From assembly GCA_018136815.1 (NCBI GenBank), contig CM030936.1, positions 1,223,694 to 1,287,693 on the forward strand: DNA of 64,000 nt. Reading direction: 5' to 3'. This document shows positions 53,855 through 64,000 of this stretch, in pieces (the first letter of the stretch is position 1; each line of letters starts with the position of its first letter). The translations under genes and the position numbers were made by a program. The stretch comes from Isochrysis galbana. Taxonomy: Eukaryota > Haptophyta > Isochrysidales > Isochrysidaceae. Below the pieces are notes generated by a model that was not told where the DNA came from, made no database searches, and saw only the letters and a program-made list of their open reading frames with translations.

Positions 53855-54583
53855 GCTGGGCCTCTCCTTCGGGGTGCTCGCGGGGGGGCTCATGGTAGGG
53901 TGAGACTCCCCGCGGGAGGGGAAGAAACCGGAGGGAAAGGAGACCAAATGAAGGCAAGCCGCCTTCAGGTCGCCAAGAACTAACGACCTGACAGCTCACG
54001 GATCACGGAGTGACACACGCTCATTATAGTTTTGAGGCATTGGATTGACCAACCTCAGTGTGACGTTAGCTAGTGTATTGATGCGATGTGACAATTGATT
54101 TGTGATATGAGTTTGACGTTTCACATTATCTTCGAGAGCGTCTTGCCACTTCGCGAGGGCGTCGACCTCTAACTCTACGTTGATATCAAGCAACTTTCGC
54201 GAAAGTTGGACATGAGGGGCCGCCCGCATAGCGTTTTCATATGTAGCGTTAGGTTACTTTCAATGGGAAATAATAGAATGTTTGACGTGAGGCGAGAAGC
54301 GTCCAATGCCATTGTCACCAAAACACACTGGTAGACCAAGGGCATTGACTTCGGTGCGGAAAGGCCCCCCGCCTACGACCGCGTCAATGCAGCAGAAGAA
54401 GGCAAGAGGCCCTCTCGGGACGATCCCTCATGCCGAGCCAAGGCGACGCCGTTCTCGTCGCGTACGTGGTGCTGCTCGGCCTCTCCTTCGGAGTGCTCGC
54501 GGGGGGGCTCATGGTAGGGTGAGACTCCCCGCGGGAGGGGAAGAAACCGGAGGGAAAGGAGACCAAATGAACGCAGCGCCGCC
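53855..54583. repeat. Direct repeat of about 111 bp, two near-identical copies
   Basis: 53855-53965 and 54472-54583 share CTCTCCTTCGG.GTGCTCGCG, GGGGGGCTCATGGTAGGGTG, AGACTCCCCGCGGGAGGGG and AAACCGGAGGGAAAGGAGAC with only one or two differences. They are 617 bases apart and their flanks differ. In the second copy a short frame MPSQGDAVLVAYVVLLGLSF then GVLAGGLM runs into GTAGGGTGAG, which looks like a membrane-helix exon with a splice donor. No further exon could be placed. Confidence 0.75.
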
Positions 54584-54599
54584 TTATCACATCGATTCA

Positions 54600-55027
54600 A
54601 TATTAAATATCAAATCAAAATCTGCGATCTGCATCATTGCACCGCTCTTCCATCCGAGCAGCGTCTTAGCACTTGCAGCTATTTATCGTTGGGGTGATGG
54701 GCAGCAAAGATCCCATATCGCATATGCCTACGCACAAACACATACATCGAAGTTCAAGCAACGAAAGCCCGTCGGCGCCGGCAAGAGGGGAGAGAGCCCT
54801 CGCGTCTCTAACAATAGCCGGATCAGCCCACCGCACAGAACAAGAGCATAGAAAAACTCACACTCACATCTCATCGCGCATGCTGCACAAGCATCGGTCG
54901 AACAGCTATATTGCATCATCTGCAGCGGGCTCCTGATAGCAGTTGAACCGAATCGGCGGCCAAGAGCAGGTGGCATCATGGGGGTAACACGCGTGATCGC
55001 CCGTAGGGCTGAGAGGCTGGAGCATGC
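54600..55027. other. Intergenic / BBE-like 3' region
   Basis: No gene recognised between the direct repeat and the end of the FAD oxidase gene. Confidence 0.35.
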
Positions 55028-56921
55028 TTAGAGCCTGTACACTGCTTTTGGGCTCATCCTGGGCGGTGGGGTAGGGGGTGGCCGGTGACGAGGGCTGATG
55101 ACCACGCCGTCGACCGCCACCGCACTGTCGACCTCTTTCTCCTTGGCATACGGCGGCATCTTGAGCGAGGGGATGACCGGCTGTTGCGGCTTGGGTTGGG
55201 ACGCGGTGGTGGGCCGGATGTTGCGGTTGCACTGAAACAGGTTGTTTGGGTCGTACCGCGCCTTAGTCCGCTGTAGCCTCGCCTCAGAGGTGCCGAGTGC
55301 ACTCGAGGGTGCTTGGTTGTTACCAACCACAAAATTGCCATCGAGAGTGTCCATAGTTTCCATCGCGCCCCCCTCGATGAGGCTCGCCCTCAGATCGCGT
55401 ACCCATGCCACGACCTGCAGGTCGGGGGGAGGTGCCGTGAGCATCTGGAGATCGCGATGATCATTGCGTGATGGGAGGTATGGGGGCACTGGCGGTTGGT
55501 GCGCGCGCACCTGCTTCCGATCGCCGCCACCCGGCTGGAATTGCCCCTGGATGAGCACCCAAAACGCTCCCGGCATCCCGCGCCCTAGGTTACAGGCGGT
55601 GCACCCCTCTTTCATCTCGGCGACGGCGCCACCAAGCGGGAACGTAATCACGGCTGCAACGTCGCGGGCGGGGCAGCGTAGGGTGAGCAGTGAGCAGGCT
55701 AGCGGGTGCGTGTTGGCAAAATGAGGGCAGTCGTGGTGCGCACCTGAGGTTGAGTTGGGGTGGCGGTTGCGCGTGAAGTCGACGAGTGTGTCCAGCAGCT
55801 TGCCTCCGAGCTCGGGCACCACAAGGGTCGCGCTGTGGTAGTGGCCGGGCTTCTGGAAGCCCTCAAGCATCCGTTGCGTGCCCGAGTGGTAGTCTGTCCG
55901 CTGGAGCGATTTGATCGACGCACAAGCGCCAAAGGCGCCCGAAAAGCCGCAGCCCCGCAGTGGCGCAAGACTAGGAAAGTCGCGGATAGTCTGTGAGGCA
56001 AGCTCACCCTGGTCGACCGCTTGTGTATCCGCCTCAACAATCGCTGTCGACACGACCGGCTGGCCGCAAGCAAGCACGCATGCGCCCGAGACAGAGCGAG
56101 CCGAGCGGCCGATCCACTCGGCCCAGTTGCGGATGGTCGAGTGCGCGCTCCCGCTCGAGGGCGCAAGATTCATAACGAGGCCTGAGTATGCATACTTGAT
56201 TGGGTGCGCACGCATCGTCAGCGACGAAACAATACCAAGATTCGAGCCACCGCCCTGCAGCCCCCAGAAGAGCTCACTGTGCTGGTTGTCCTTGGTGGCC
56301 GTCACGGCCGTGCCGTCGGCGAGGACCACCTGCGGTAGCGAGGTGATCGAGCAGGCGGGATGATAGTGAGTCGAGGTGACAGAGGCAGCGGCGCAGGCGG
56401 GAATGGCGCCGCGTCCGCGTGTTCATGCCCACCTCGGCCGACACAAAGTTATCAACGGCGAGACCGTATTGCCTTGAGAGGAAGCCGCACCCGCCTGCAA
56501 GCGAGAGACCAACCACGCCAAGACGCGGGCTGACGCCGGTGACGCACGCAAGACCGTGAGGCTGGCACGCCGCATCGAGTTCGCCGACGGTCGTCCCCGC
56601 CTGCACTCGCACCAGCCGGCGTGTAGCGTCCACGTCGACGCGCTTCATGCAGCTCAGGTCGAGCGCGAGTGCTCCCTCCTCCCTCCATTCCCTCCCGTGC
56701 CGTCCCGCTGCGAGGACAATGCGCTCACCACGGCGCGATGCCTCCTTCACCGCGGCGCAAAGCGCTGCCGTGTTCGTGGGTGTGAGAACACGAGAAGGAG
56801 AGCCAGAAGTGGAGAGGTTGGGTCCCGATTGGAGGAAGCGGCGGATTGAGGCAGGGCTGAGGGGCGCAGGTGCGGTCGCGGTGGAGGAGACTGCCGAGGG
56901 GTCCCGGGGGCTCTGGACCAT
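55028..56921 (-). CDS. FAD-linked oxidase, berberine-bridge-enzyme-like
   Basis: Four exons are inferred: 56921-56433, 56329-55744, 55653-55511 and 55414-55028, for about 534 residues. The FAD-binding half (PCMH fold) shows [34 protein letters not shown] (His in the usual flavinylation position), [20 protein letters not shown] and [20 protein letters not shown]; the substrate side includes [20 protein letters not shown]. The C-terminus has the BBE motif [16 protein letters not shown]. The Cys used for bicovalent flavin in plant BBE enzymes is not seen, so attachment is probably through His only. Introns 2 (90 bases) and 3 (96 bases) are multiples of three and stop-free; the protein aligns better without them. 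No signal peptide is obvious. The enzymes oxidise alcohols, sugars or alkaloids using O2; the substrate is unknown. Confidence 0.82.
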
Positions 56922-56984
56922 CGCAGGGAAACGAGGGGATGTGGGTGGAAGCAGCTGCCTTCCCCTCTCACCCTCCCTCTCCGT

Positions 56985-56996
56985 CTCTCCCGTTCC

Positions 56997-57091
<95 letters not shown>

Positions 57092-57120
57092 CCTCCATCT
57101 CTCTCTCTCCCCCTCTCTCT
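56985..57120 (+). repeat. CT dinucleotide microsatellite upstream of the BBE-like gene
   Basis: Over 40 CT units (57001-57086), followed by CCCTCC. Relative to the minus-strand gene this is GA, the one clear exception to the coding-strand CT leaders seen elsewhere. Confidence 0.95.
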
Positions 57121-57739
57121 GTCTGGCCAGGTGTCACGCACAGCTAACCTTCACAAATATGTGAATAAACAAGGATGAACACAGAGTTGAGGCTTGGTAG
57201 GGATTGCCCTCCCTGCTTCGTCCCACTCCAATGCCCTGAGCCCCTCTTTATTCAAAGATTCTCTTTCTTTCTTTGTTTCTTGAAGGTTGTCTTCCACGAC
57301 AGCACGGCCTCTCTCTCTCTCCTTCTCTCTGTCAATCTCTCGACGAACTCCCTCCTTAGCGCGACTTCCACAGAGGGATACCGACGTATAATACAAGTAT
57401 CAAAGAAAATCAGTGATTCTGAGCAAATCTGTTTGGAGAGAGTCGTTGTTCTTAGATCCCAAGACCCTTGCAAGGAAGCTGCCGAGACACAAGTAAACAG
57501 CTCCATTTTATCAAAGAAATCCAGGCAAGGACCTTTGGAACCCCTGTGCAGTGACGAGTGAAGTAGCAACTCCAGAGATATCCCTACTGCCTCTCTCTCT
57601 CCCTTCCTTGTTCTCCCAATGCGCACCCGGTGCCGCTCCTCATCTCATTTTCCCCTTGAACATTCCCTCGTTTATTCAAGTACCGAGGGAGGGATTCGCA
57701 GGATGCGACGAGGATGGTCTCTTCTCTCTCTCCCCCTCT

Positions 57740-57781
<42 letters not shown>

Positions 57782-58511
57782 TCTCTCCCCCCCCCTCCCC
57801 CCCCCCCCCCCCCCCCTTTTCGTCCCGACTTCTCAACGGCGTCCGGGCACTTGGAAATGCGGCGGAAATTTGTCTATTTATAGATAGAATAATATCCTCT
57901 AGAACCATACATAAAGTAACTCCTTGCTGCCGGAGATAACCGGAACAGGTGAAATAAAGCGATTATCGCCTCGGTTTCTTCTGATGTCTGATGGCCAAAT
58001 TACCCACATCATGCTGATCTAGGCCGGTTTCACGAAAATCTGTGAAAATGAAAATGGAAAATGGGGGAAGCACGTAGCATGGAGGGGCGACGGGTCAAAG
58101 AGAGTGCTACAATACCCGTCGCCGGGGAGCCGGGGAGGCCGCCAGCGGGTAGAGTACGGCGCTCCCCCCCCCCCCCCCCCCTTAACGCCCCCCCCCCCCC
58201 CCCCCGCGCGCAGGACGCACATGCGACTTTCAATGCTTACTACTTGTCTTTCAATAAGCGCCCCCCCCCACCTCCCTTCCCCCTTCACGCTCCCCCACCA
58301 TCCCCCAAACCTGGTTCGCTCCTCCTCATCCTGGTTCGCTCCTCTTATCCCTGGGTTGCTCCACAAAACCGTGTTCCCTCCTTTTGGGCTCGCAGAAACC
58401 TGGATCCCTAAACTCTCCCAATCTTATATAAACTTGATTGTTTATTTTTTATGTTGTTACGTCTAAAGATGGAATAATGTACGCTGTCGTTCTGTCACCA
58501 GAGGGACGCGA
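57121..58511. other. Intergenic
   Basis: No gene. CT-rich at 57595-57790, with C-runs at 57786-57818 and 58166-58206. Frames are low complexity. Confidence 0.45.
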
Positions 58512-58704
58512 CCCTATATGTGAAACACAGGAACTTTTTTTTTTCGGAGGCCCAAAACATATGTTTTTCGCTGTTTTATTTCGGGCGGCCCCCCTACCCC
58601 GCACCTTTGTTCTTACACTGTGTTTTTCTCTGGTTTTTTTCGACGGCAAAAAACATACTGTTTTTGTTGTTTTATTTCTAAGTTTGACTGTGTTTCACAT
58701 GTAG
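58512..58704. mobile_element. hAT-type MITE 'C2', 193 bp
   Basis: An 8-bp duplication GGACGCGA (58504-58511 and 58705-58712) flanks ends CCCTATATGTGAAACACAGG and, reverse-complemented, CTACATGTGAAACACAGTC. Flanking identity extends beyond 8 bp (GGGACGCGACCC), so the exact boundary is ambiguous by a few bases. The interior repeats AAACA/TGTTT words (CCCAAAACATATGTTTTT, GCAAAAAACATACTGTTTTT). Related to the element end at 53510. Confidence 0.82.
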
Positions 58705-58712
58705 GGACGCGA

Positions 58713-59087
58713 CCCCTCAAGATCGCTCCCTCACTACCTTGGAGCATGTGCGGGGACAACCATAGACCAGTCTGATGTCAAGATGTTCCCGAACGAATGT
58801 CGTTCTCGATTGGTGGGCAACTCGCAACTCATCAACTCATCAATCATAGCTGCTTTCCAGCATGAGAGGGCAAGGTGGCGGGAGGGCAAGAGAGTGGGGT
58901 GGGGGGGGCGGGAGGGGGGGGGGGGGGCGAGGGCGGAGGATCCGAGGGCAGAGGGCGAGGGCCGAGGGCGAAAGGAAGGAAGGCGGGAGGGGGAGAGTTC
59001 AACAAACATGGCTTCTCCGAGGTTTCTTCACCCCGACGTTTGAAGTCAAACGCGGAGTGAAACCTTGGAGAAATCGGAGAGAACCCC

Positions 59088-59118
<31 letters not shown>

Positions 59119-59593
59119 GAAAGGTTAAGGTTGAGTGGAGTTGGCGTTCGACTTAAAAAAAAAGCGTTTTTGTTTTTTTCACCACCGACGTGGAGAGAGG
59201 GACGCGTCGAGAGGGGGGAGTGGGTGGGTGTATCCTGAGTGAGGAGGATCTCTTCCTTTCCCCTCCCCCCCCCCCTGTTTCTCTTCTGTGGGAACCGCCC
59301 CCTCCCCGCGGGGACGCGTCGAGAGGATGATGATGGGGGGACGGGGAGAGAGAGAGAGAGGAGTCCTTCACACTTCCCTCATTCCTCCATAGGAGTCTCC
59401 TCTTTTCTTCTTTCCTGATCTCTTCTTTTTTCTTCTTGCGGCCGGGATGCGGCCGGGACGCGCGCGACCGGGTACTCCCTTTGCAGAGTGGTGCGAGATA
59501 ATGTATAAGAAGAGACGTGAGCAAGAATGTCTTTCGAAAAGTTGCTCGACGCTCTTTTTCGCCTCTCTCTCTCCCTCTCCTTATCTCTTTTGT

Positions 59594-59663
<70 letters not shown>

Positions 59664-59979
59664 CCTCCTCTGCCGCCGCGTTTCTGCCTTCTTCTTCGCG
59701 AGTTCCGCCTTCCGTCCAATTCATCATCATCATCTCCTCCCCCATCGCTCTCTCTCTCTCTCTCTCTCTTCTCTCCCTCTCCCTCTCTCTCTCTTCTACC
59801 TCCACTTCCCCTTCTTCCCCTCCTTCCCCCCCGCCACTCTCTCTCCCCCCCCCCCCTCTCTTCTCCGCCGACGCTCGCGCGCCCCGCTCTCTCAACACTC
59901 CGCAAGGGCACATTCATTCATCACCCCGTCACTTTCTTCACCTCTCCAGCTCTACCCGCCGCCAGCCCTTCTCCGCAAA
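58713..59979. other. Intergenic and pyrimidine-rich protease leader
   Basis: G-runs (58907-58927), a C-run of about 28 (59091-59118), a purine-rich block on 59160-59380 and a CT microsatellite (59595-59665) with further CT-rich coding-strand sequence up to 59979. No additional gene. The long Ser/Leu frames here are repeat artefacts. Confidence 0.5.
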
Positions 59980-61464
59980 ATGCCCCGCCTCCCCCTCCTC
60001 CCCCTCCCCCTCCTCCTCCCGCTCCTCCGCCCGTCCCCCGCCCTCTGCCAGTCAACCACCAGCCCGCTCTCATTCGCTGAGACTCAGAAGGACGCGCTAG
60101 CCGAAGACCTCTGCACCGATGAGCTCAAGTGCCCTGGCGGCCGCTATGTCTCTTTCAATTTGACCACGGCAGAGCAGGACCCTGGGGCGCTCAGGAGGAG
60201 AGAGGCCACTGAGAGGAAGTTATTGTCGGACAAGGTGCCCGCGAAGTTGCATGAGCCCGTCAAGGACGACTTCGACGAGCTTCAGACCTGGCTTCAGACC
60301 ATCGACCTCAAACAGGTGGATCTGGGATATTCCGCCACTGCAAAGGACGCGATGGATTCGGCGCTACGGAGCGATCCTCTCTCTCTCTTCGAGGTGGAAG
60401 CGCCGAAAGACCTGAGCGGGCTGCCAAAGGAGGTGGACATGTATCTGCGCTACGCGCCCGGCCACAAGGATGAGGTGAGGGACGTGTACGACGCCTCGTC
60501 GCCCTACCTGCAGCAGGCGCAACGCCGTCGGCTCGTAGCTGACATCTTTGGGGAGGGCGTGCAGACCGACCTGTCGGCCATCAAGTCCTTCTTCTCGCGC
60601 AACCGCCGCCGGGCATCTATCTTCCCAAACGGCCAGCCATACGGCGCCAACGACGACCGCACAGAAGTGCTCTACCCTAACAATCTTTACTTTGGCTGGT
60701 CCACGCTCGTTAGCACCGGCAACCGCGCGAGCCGTTGGTGCAGCGGCACAATGATCTCCCCCAGGGTCATCCTCACGGCCGCACACTGCGTGGCCACCAT
60801 TGGGACGATGGGCAATCCAGGTGGCGTTAACTGGTTGAGCCAACCGCAGATCTGCCTGCGCGACATCCAGCGCCAGACCCCGACCGCAGCGTCCCCGACA
60901 TACGCGGGCTGCACAGACAACGACGGCATCCTTGCCACCTGGACAAGGATGACTACCTTCGTCAAGTGGGCTCGCGACGCCGACCGCGACTGGGATATTG
61001 GATGGATCGAACTCGACTCGCCGGTTGGCCTCATTTCTGGCTGGAAGGGGATCCGTACGCGCAGCGCGGGATTCCCCGCCGGCACCACCATCAACGTTGC
61101 AGGCTATGGCGGCGACTGCCCTTCTGGAGGTGACTGCAACGACAACCTGAAGACGATGTCCTGCAAGATTGAGGAGGACTTTGAATGCATTGCCGCCTCA
61201 AGCCGGCCTAATCGGTACTACTATGAGTGTGACACCATCGGCGGAATGAGCGGCTCCGGCGCCTACCTCTACTTCCCGGACCGTGAGGCGCCCGACAATC
61301 GCTTTGTCATTGGCGTGCACGCCTATGGCATCGGAGACTGCACCTCCCATAACAGGGCAATCGTGATCCGGCCGAGCATTCTCCAGGCCATCTGCGCCAA
61401 TACCCCAGACGTCATTTGCGGAGACTTCAGCACTCCTGGCGCCCCTGGGTCCAGTTGCCGGTGA
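59980..61464 (+). CDS. Secreted trypsin-like serine protease (S1 family)
   Basis: Single exon from ATG 59980, 494 residues; the open frame upstream is CT-repeat translation. A strong signal peptide (MPRLPLLPLPLLLPLLRPSP ALCQ) is followed by a long pro-region of about 190 residues with charged helices (DDFDELQTWLQTIDLKQVDL). The protease domain has the triad: His in MISPRVILTAAHCVATIG, Asp in DADRDWDIGWIELDSPVGL and Ser in TIGGMSGSGAYLYFP. GMSGSG replaces the trypsin GDSGGP, as in V8/glutamyl-endopeptidase-like and related protist S1 proteins. Cys pairs (CLRDIQ...CTDN, CPSGGDCND, CKIEEDFEC) fit an extracellular protein. Secreted or vacuolar; substrate preference is unknown. Intact. Confidence 0.88.
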   Translation: MPRLPLLPLPLLLPLLRPSPALCQSTTSPLSFAETQKDALAEDLCTDELKCPGGRYVSFNLTTAEQDPGALRRREATERKLLSDKVPAKLHEPVKDDFDELQTWLQTIDLKQVDLGYSATAKDAMDSALRSDPLSLFEVEAPKDLSGLPKEVDMYLRYAPGHKDEVRDVYDASSPYLQQAQRRRLVADIFGEGVQTDLSAIKSFFSRNRRRASIFPNGQPYGANDDRTEVLYPNNLYFGWSTLVSTGNRASRWCSGTMISPRVILTAAHCVATIGTMGNPGGVNWLSQPQICLRDIQRQTPTAASPTYAGCTDNDGILATWTRMTTFVKWARDADRDWDIGWIELDSPVGLISGWKGIRTRSAGFPAGTTINVAGYGGDCPSGGDCNDNLKTMSCKIEEDFECIAASSRPNRYYYECDTIGGMSGSGAYLYFPDREAPDNRFVIGVHAYGIGDCTSHNRAIVIRPSILQAICANTPDVICGDFSTPGAPGSSCR

Positions 61465-63300
61465 GTGTGCAAGAGCGCCTTGAGGTGGGACATGCAAGCG
61501 AACATGAGGCGTGTGAGAGCAGATGGGAGGAGGTCCTCCCGAATGCTACCGCAACGACGCTTGCTCTTCACAGACAGCCTTTAAAGGGGCTGCGGAAGAC
61601 AGCATGGTTCACTTCAAATGCATATCGCCGCCAGCTGGCAAGTGGCATCATATCTTCAAGCATTCAATCGGCACTGTTGACTTCTTGGTGGATGGTGCCT
61701 TGCGCTAAAGCTCGATTGCTATACATAAGTGAGGATTCTAGAATGAGCTAAGAGCTGAAGGCAAGCCGACATGCTGCAGCGATTGCAGCTTCTTCGGTGT
61801 TGCTTCCCGCGCTTCACGTCACGTGGCTAAAAATGATACAGGTGGCGACAGTGCGAGTCGGTAGAGATGCCGCAGAGCAGCACACGCCGTTCCCATGTTG
61901 TGGTCGATCTTGGAGTGGCAGTAATAGCCGGTGAATACTCTGCCATATGCGTAGCCGCCCAAGTGGCGAGATCCCCTTAAGAGGATGGCGAGGGCGCCGT
62001 GTCGTGCACCACGTGCTCTCAGGCGGATCACTAATGATTAGGCTAATGCACTGTGAGAACCGGGACTGAAACTTCGTGTCCAATTATAGCTAGTAGCTAG
62101 TGGGGTTCGGCAAGGATGTAACATTGCTTATTATTAACAATATTATAATGCACTGTGAGAGGACCTGATGGGCGCGGGAGGCCAGGCCACTAGTAGACGT
62201 TGGGGGCGGCGGGCTTGTGCCCACATTCGGTTCCACCTCACCGTTCATTTTCTCTTTTCTCGTGAATAGTGAATAGTCTCCGTCGCCGGCAATCGCCGAC
62301 AATCGCTATTCCCTTTACTCTCCGCGAGTTGCCTCTTGCGCAGCGCAGGTAGCCTGTGGCATGACATCGAATGTGAAGACAAGCTGCCCTACTTTAGCAA
62401 AAATAAGACCTGAAGATTAAGGAGTAAGGCAAGTGTGGCTTGAGGACCGCTTTCCTCTGCTGACGGGCCTCAGCCCGTCAGCACCTCCGAAGTCGTCTCC
62501 CTCGCCGCGCCTGCCGCTGGCCTCGCTCCTGCCTCATTGCCCTCAGGCCTTATGGGCCATTCCAATTCGTCACAGGTCTGATATCAGGTGTTAGGTTGTC
62601 AAAACCTGACGACCTGATCCCTGACGTCCCATCACTGGTCACTAGTGTATCTGGTCTAGAGGATCTGATATCATTCATGATATTAGGACCTGATATCAGC
62701 CTGACGGCCCATCCGGGGTGCGCGAGGCGGCACTGCTTCAATAAGCGGGTAGTAGGTAGTAGGTCGATCGGTTGACGAGCGCGATCGTTTTGGTAGTTTC
62801 TTCTGTGTGCGCTCTCGATGCGTTAGCGCTAAGCTAGCATTAATTATGTTGCCTAACTAACTAATTAACTGACTGTTGTTTGCATGCCTGAACTCTATTT
62901 CTATACTCTATTGATCATACTAGCATACTATGGCACGCGCGCGCGTAACGCGTAACGCCTCGCTCGTTGTCGTTGCCGGTTGCCGGTTGCCGGTTGCCGG
63001 TTGCCGGTTGCCGGTTGCCGGTGGCGGCCGGATGGCCGGTGGCCGGTGGCCGGTGGCCGGTGGCCGGTGGCCGACCCGGTGGGGCTCGCTCAAACCTCGA
63101 AAAACAAAAATTTCGCGAAAATTAGGGCAAGCCTGTCCGAAAATCAGTGCAAAAACACCGAAATTTTCGAAAGAAATTTGGGCAGGTCAGATGCGAAAAC
63201 CTGGCCGGGGCCAAACTCCAAACTGCCGACTGCCCGACTCGCACTCGCACACGAAGGACCATGAACAGGCACGCGTCACGAAGCGGCAGGTTCTAGTGGG
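61465..63300. other. Intergenic with palindrome cluster
   Basis: No gene. At about 62572-62705 the word CTGATATCAG/CTGATATCA recurs with CCTGA half-sites in inverted arrangement (GGTCTGATATCAGGT near 62574, ACCTGATATCAGCC near 62688), probably another small palindromic element. At 63090-63190 a cluster of GAAATTTTCGAAA-type words follows the minisatellite. Confidence 0.45.
62974..63072 (+). repeat. Heptanucleotide minisatellite GCCGGTT then GGTGGCC
   Basis: About seven units of GCCGGTT pass through a short transition into about five units of GGTGGCC. Imperfect and translatable, but no gene. Confidence 0.9.
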
Positions 63301-63455
63301 CTACTTCTTCTATTACTACTACTCTAGAGTCTAGAGTAGAGTACTACTTCTGCCACCCCACCCGGAAGGCAGGGAGAGAGAATGAGAGAAGACAAAAAGA
63401 GAGTGTACTGCTACAACTTGTTGTATTACTACTCTAGTACTACTTCTGGAATTTC

Positions 63456-63464
63456 TATAAATAG
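63456..63464 (+). promoter_or_regulatory. TATA box candidate of the ankyrin gene
   Basis: TATAAATAG about 80 bases before the ATG at 63542, followed by a CT-rich leader (CTTCCCTCTCTCC). Confidence 0.6.
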
Positions 63465-63541
63465 AGTGCTACAGCTTCCCTCTCTCCGCTGTCCGCTCCT
63501 TCTCGCAGGCGCCCACCCTTCTCCGCGAGGAGAGGGACACT

Positions 63542-64000
63542 ATGGCCAAGGCTGGCGACCAGTATGACTTCCGCACAGCCAACCTGTGGTCCGTCTGCCA
63601 GAGGGACGACGTGTGCCGCGCGAGGAGGCTGCTTGAAGAGGGGCTCGACCTCGAGATGCGCAACAAGGTTGGCTGGACTCCTCTCCACGCTGCAGCAAAC
63701 GGTGGCGCAGAGAGAGTGCTTCGGCTGCTTTTGGTGGAGAATGCTGCTCTCGAGGCTCGCTGCCGTGCAGGGCGGACGGCGCTAGCGGAGGCGGCACGGT
63801 GTGGCCATTTGAACGCCGTCAAGATTCTTGCAAGGGCAGGAGCCTCGCTCGACGCCGCAGACAATCAGGGGCAGACAGTGTTGCAGAGCGCAAAGGGCAC
63901 CGCACTGCGCACGTGGCTCGAGGAGCGGCTCCGCCCCGACAGGCCGACCGGTGCGCAAGGCGGCTCTGCCACGAGCGGCCGACACCCGGCGAGTGGCAGC
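63542..64000 (+). CDS. Ankyrin-repeat protein, 5' part
   Basis: Runs off the window end; 153 residues are visible from the ATG at 63542, with no stop. It starts MAKAGDQYDFRTANLWSVCQ. At least three ankyrin repeats follow: DDVCRARRLLEEGLDLEMRN; KVGWTPLHAAANGGAERVLR; GRTALAEAARCGHLNAVKIL with ARAGASLDAADNQGQT. The consensus G.TPLH.AA..G...V..LL is clear in the second repeat. After about residue 125 the sequence turns Gly/Ser/Pro-rich (DRPTGAQGGSATSG). Ankyrin repeats are protein-binding scaffolds; the partner and role cannot be read. The TATA box and CT leader support this start. Confidence 0.85.
   Translation, partial: MAKAGDQYDFRTANLWSVCQRDDVCRARRLLEEGLDLEMRNKVGWTPLHAAANGGAERVLRLLLVENAALEARCRAGRTALAEAARCGHLNAVKILARAGASLDAADNQGQTVLQSAKGTALRTWLEERLRPDRPTGAQGGSATSGRHPASGS

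Noticed and set aside
62974-63072. Regular short repeats as a possible CRISPR array
   Set aside because: Units are seven bases with no spacers, in a eukaryotic genome; it is a minisatellite.

Overview
The window looks like nuclear DNA of a unicellular eukaryotic alga with a secondary plastid and a motile cilium. A haptophyte is the best guess, but no rRNA or organelle marker proves it. The evidence is: spliceosomal introns with AG|GT-type junctions and frequent GTGCG donors; a zeaxanthin-epoxidase-like enzyme and an ABC1-type kinase with signal-peptide-like leaders; a ciliary central-apparatus protein (CFAP221); EMC7, ANCHR/ZFYVE19, a mitochondrial citrate-type carrier and an OSCA/TMEM63-like channel; GC-rich genes spaced by low-complexity CT/GA tracts; and a heavy load of transposons.

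Layout. 1-1992: 3' part of an OSCA/TMEM63-like channel gene (+). 2450-6880: retroposon-like repeat R1 split by a complete chromodomain-hAT DNA transposon (3417-6591). 7221-8668: EMC7 (+). 10018-10920: mitochondrial carrier (+). 12869-13786: unknown gene (-). 14651-15061: hAT-type MITE. 15225-17647: internally deleted LINE with an intact ORF. 18406-19707: DUF2358/SOUL-like plastid protein (-). 20647-21959: ANCHR-like (+). 24624-26224: secreted glycerophosphodiesterase (-). 28627-30359: a gene broken by an in-frame stop and an R1 insertion (-). 32538-35894: CFAP221 with EF-hands (-). 36552-37556 and 51774-52330: two copies of a gag-like repeat (R3). 38953-41167: ABC1 kinase (+). 42723-45130: zeaxanthin epoxidase (+). 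46479-47016: second hAT-type MITE. 50240-51680: GT31-like glycosyltransferase (-). 53391-53620 and 58512-58704: further MITEs. 55028-56921: berberine-bridge-like FAD oxidase (-). 59980-61464: trypsin-like protease (+). 63542 to the window end: ankyrin-repeat protein (+, partial).

The host genes are unrelated single-copy genes with no operon or cluster logic. The most informative biology is in the mobile DNA. Several elements have exact target-site duplications (8 bp for hAT-type, 17-19 bp for retroposons), nesting gives relative insertion ages, and several small DNA elements each repeat a private palindromic word near their ends. Nearly every gene has a pyrimidine-rich stretch on its coding strand just before the start codon or in intron 1. 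Exon boundaries were inferred by eye from splice consensus and protein continuity, without transcript data.
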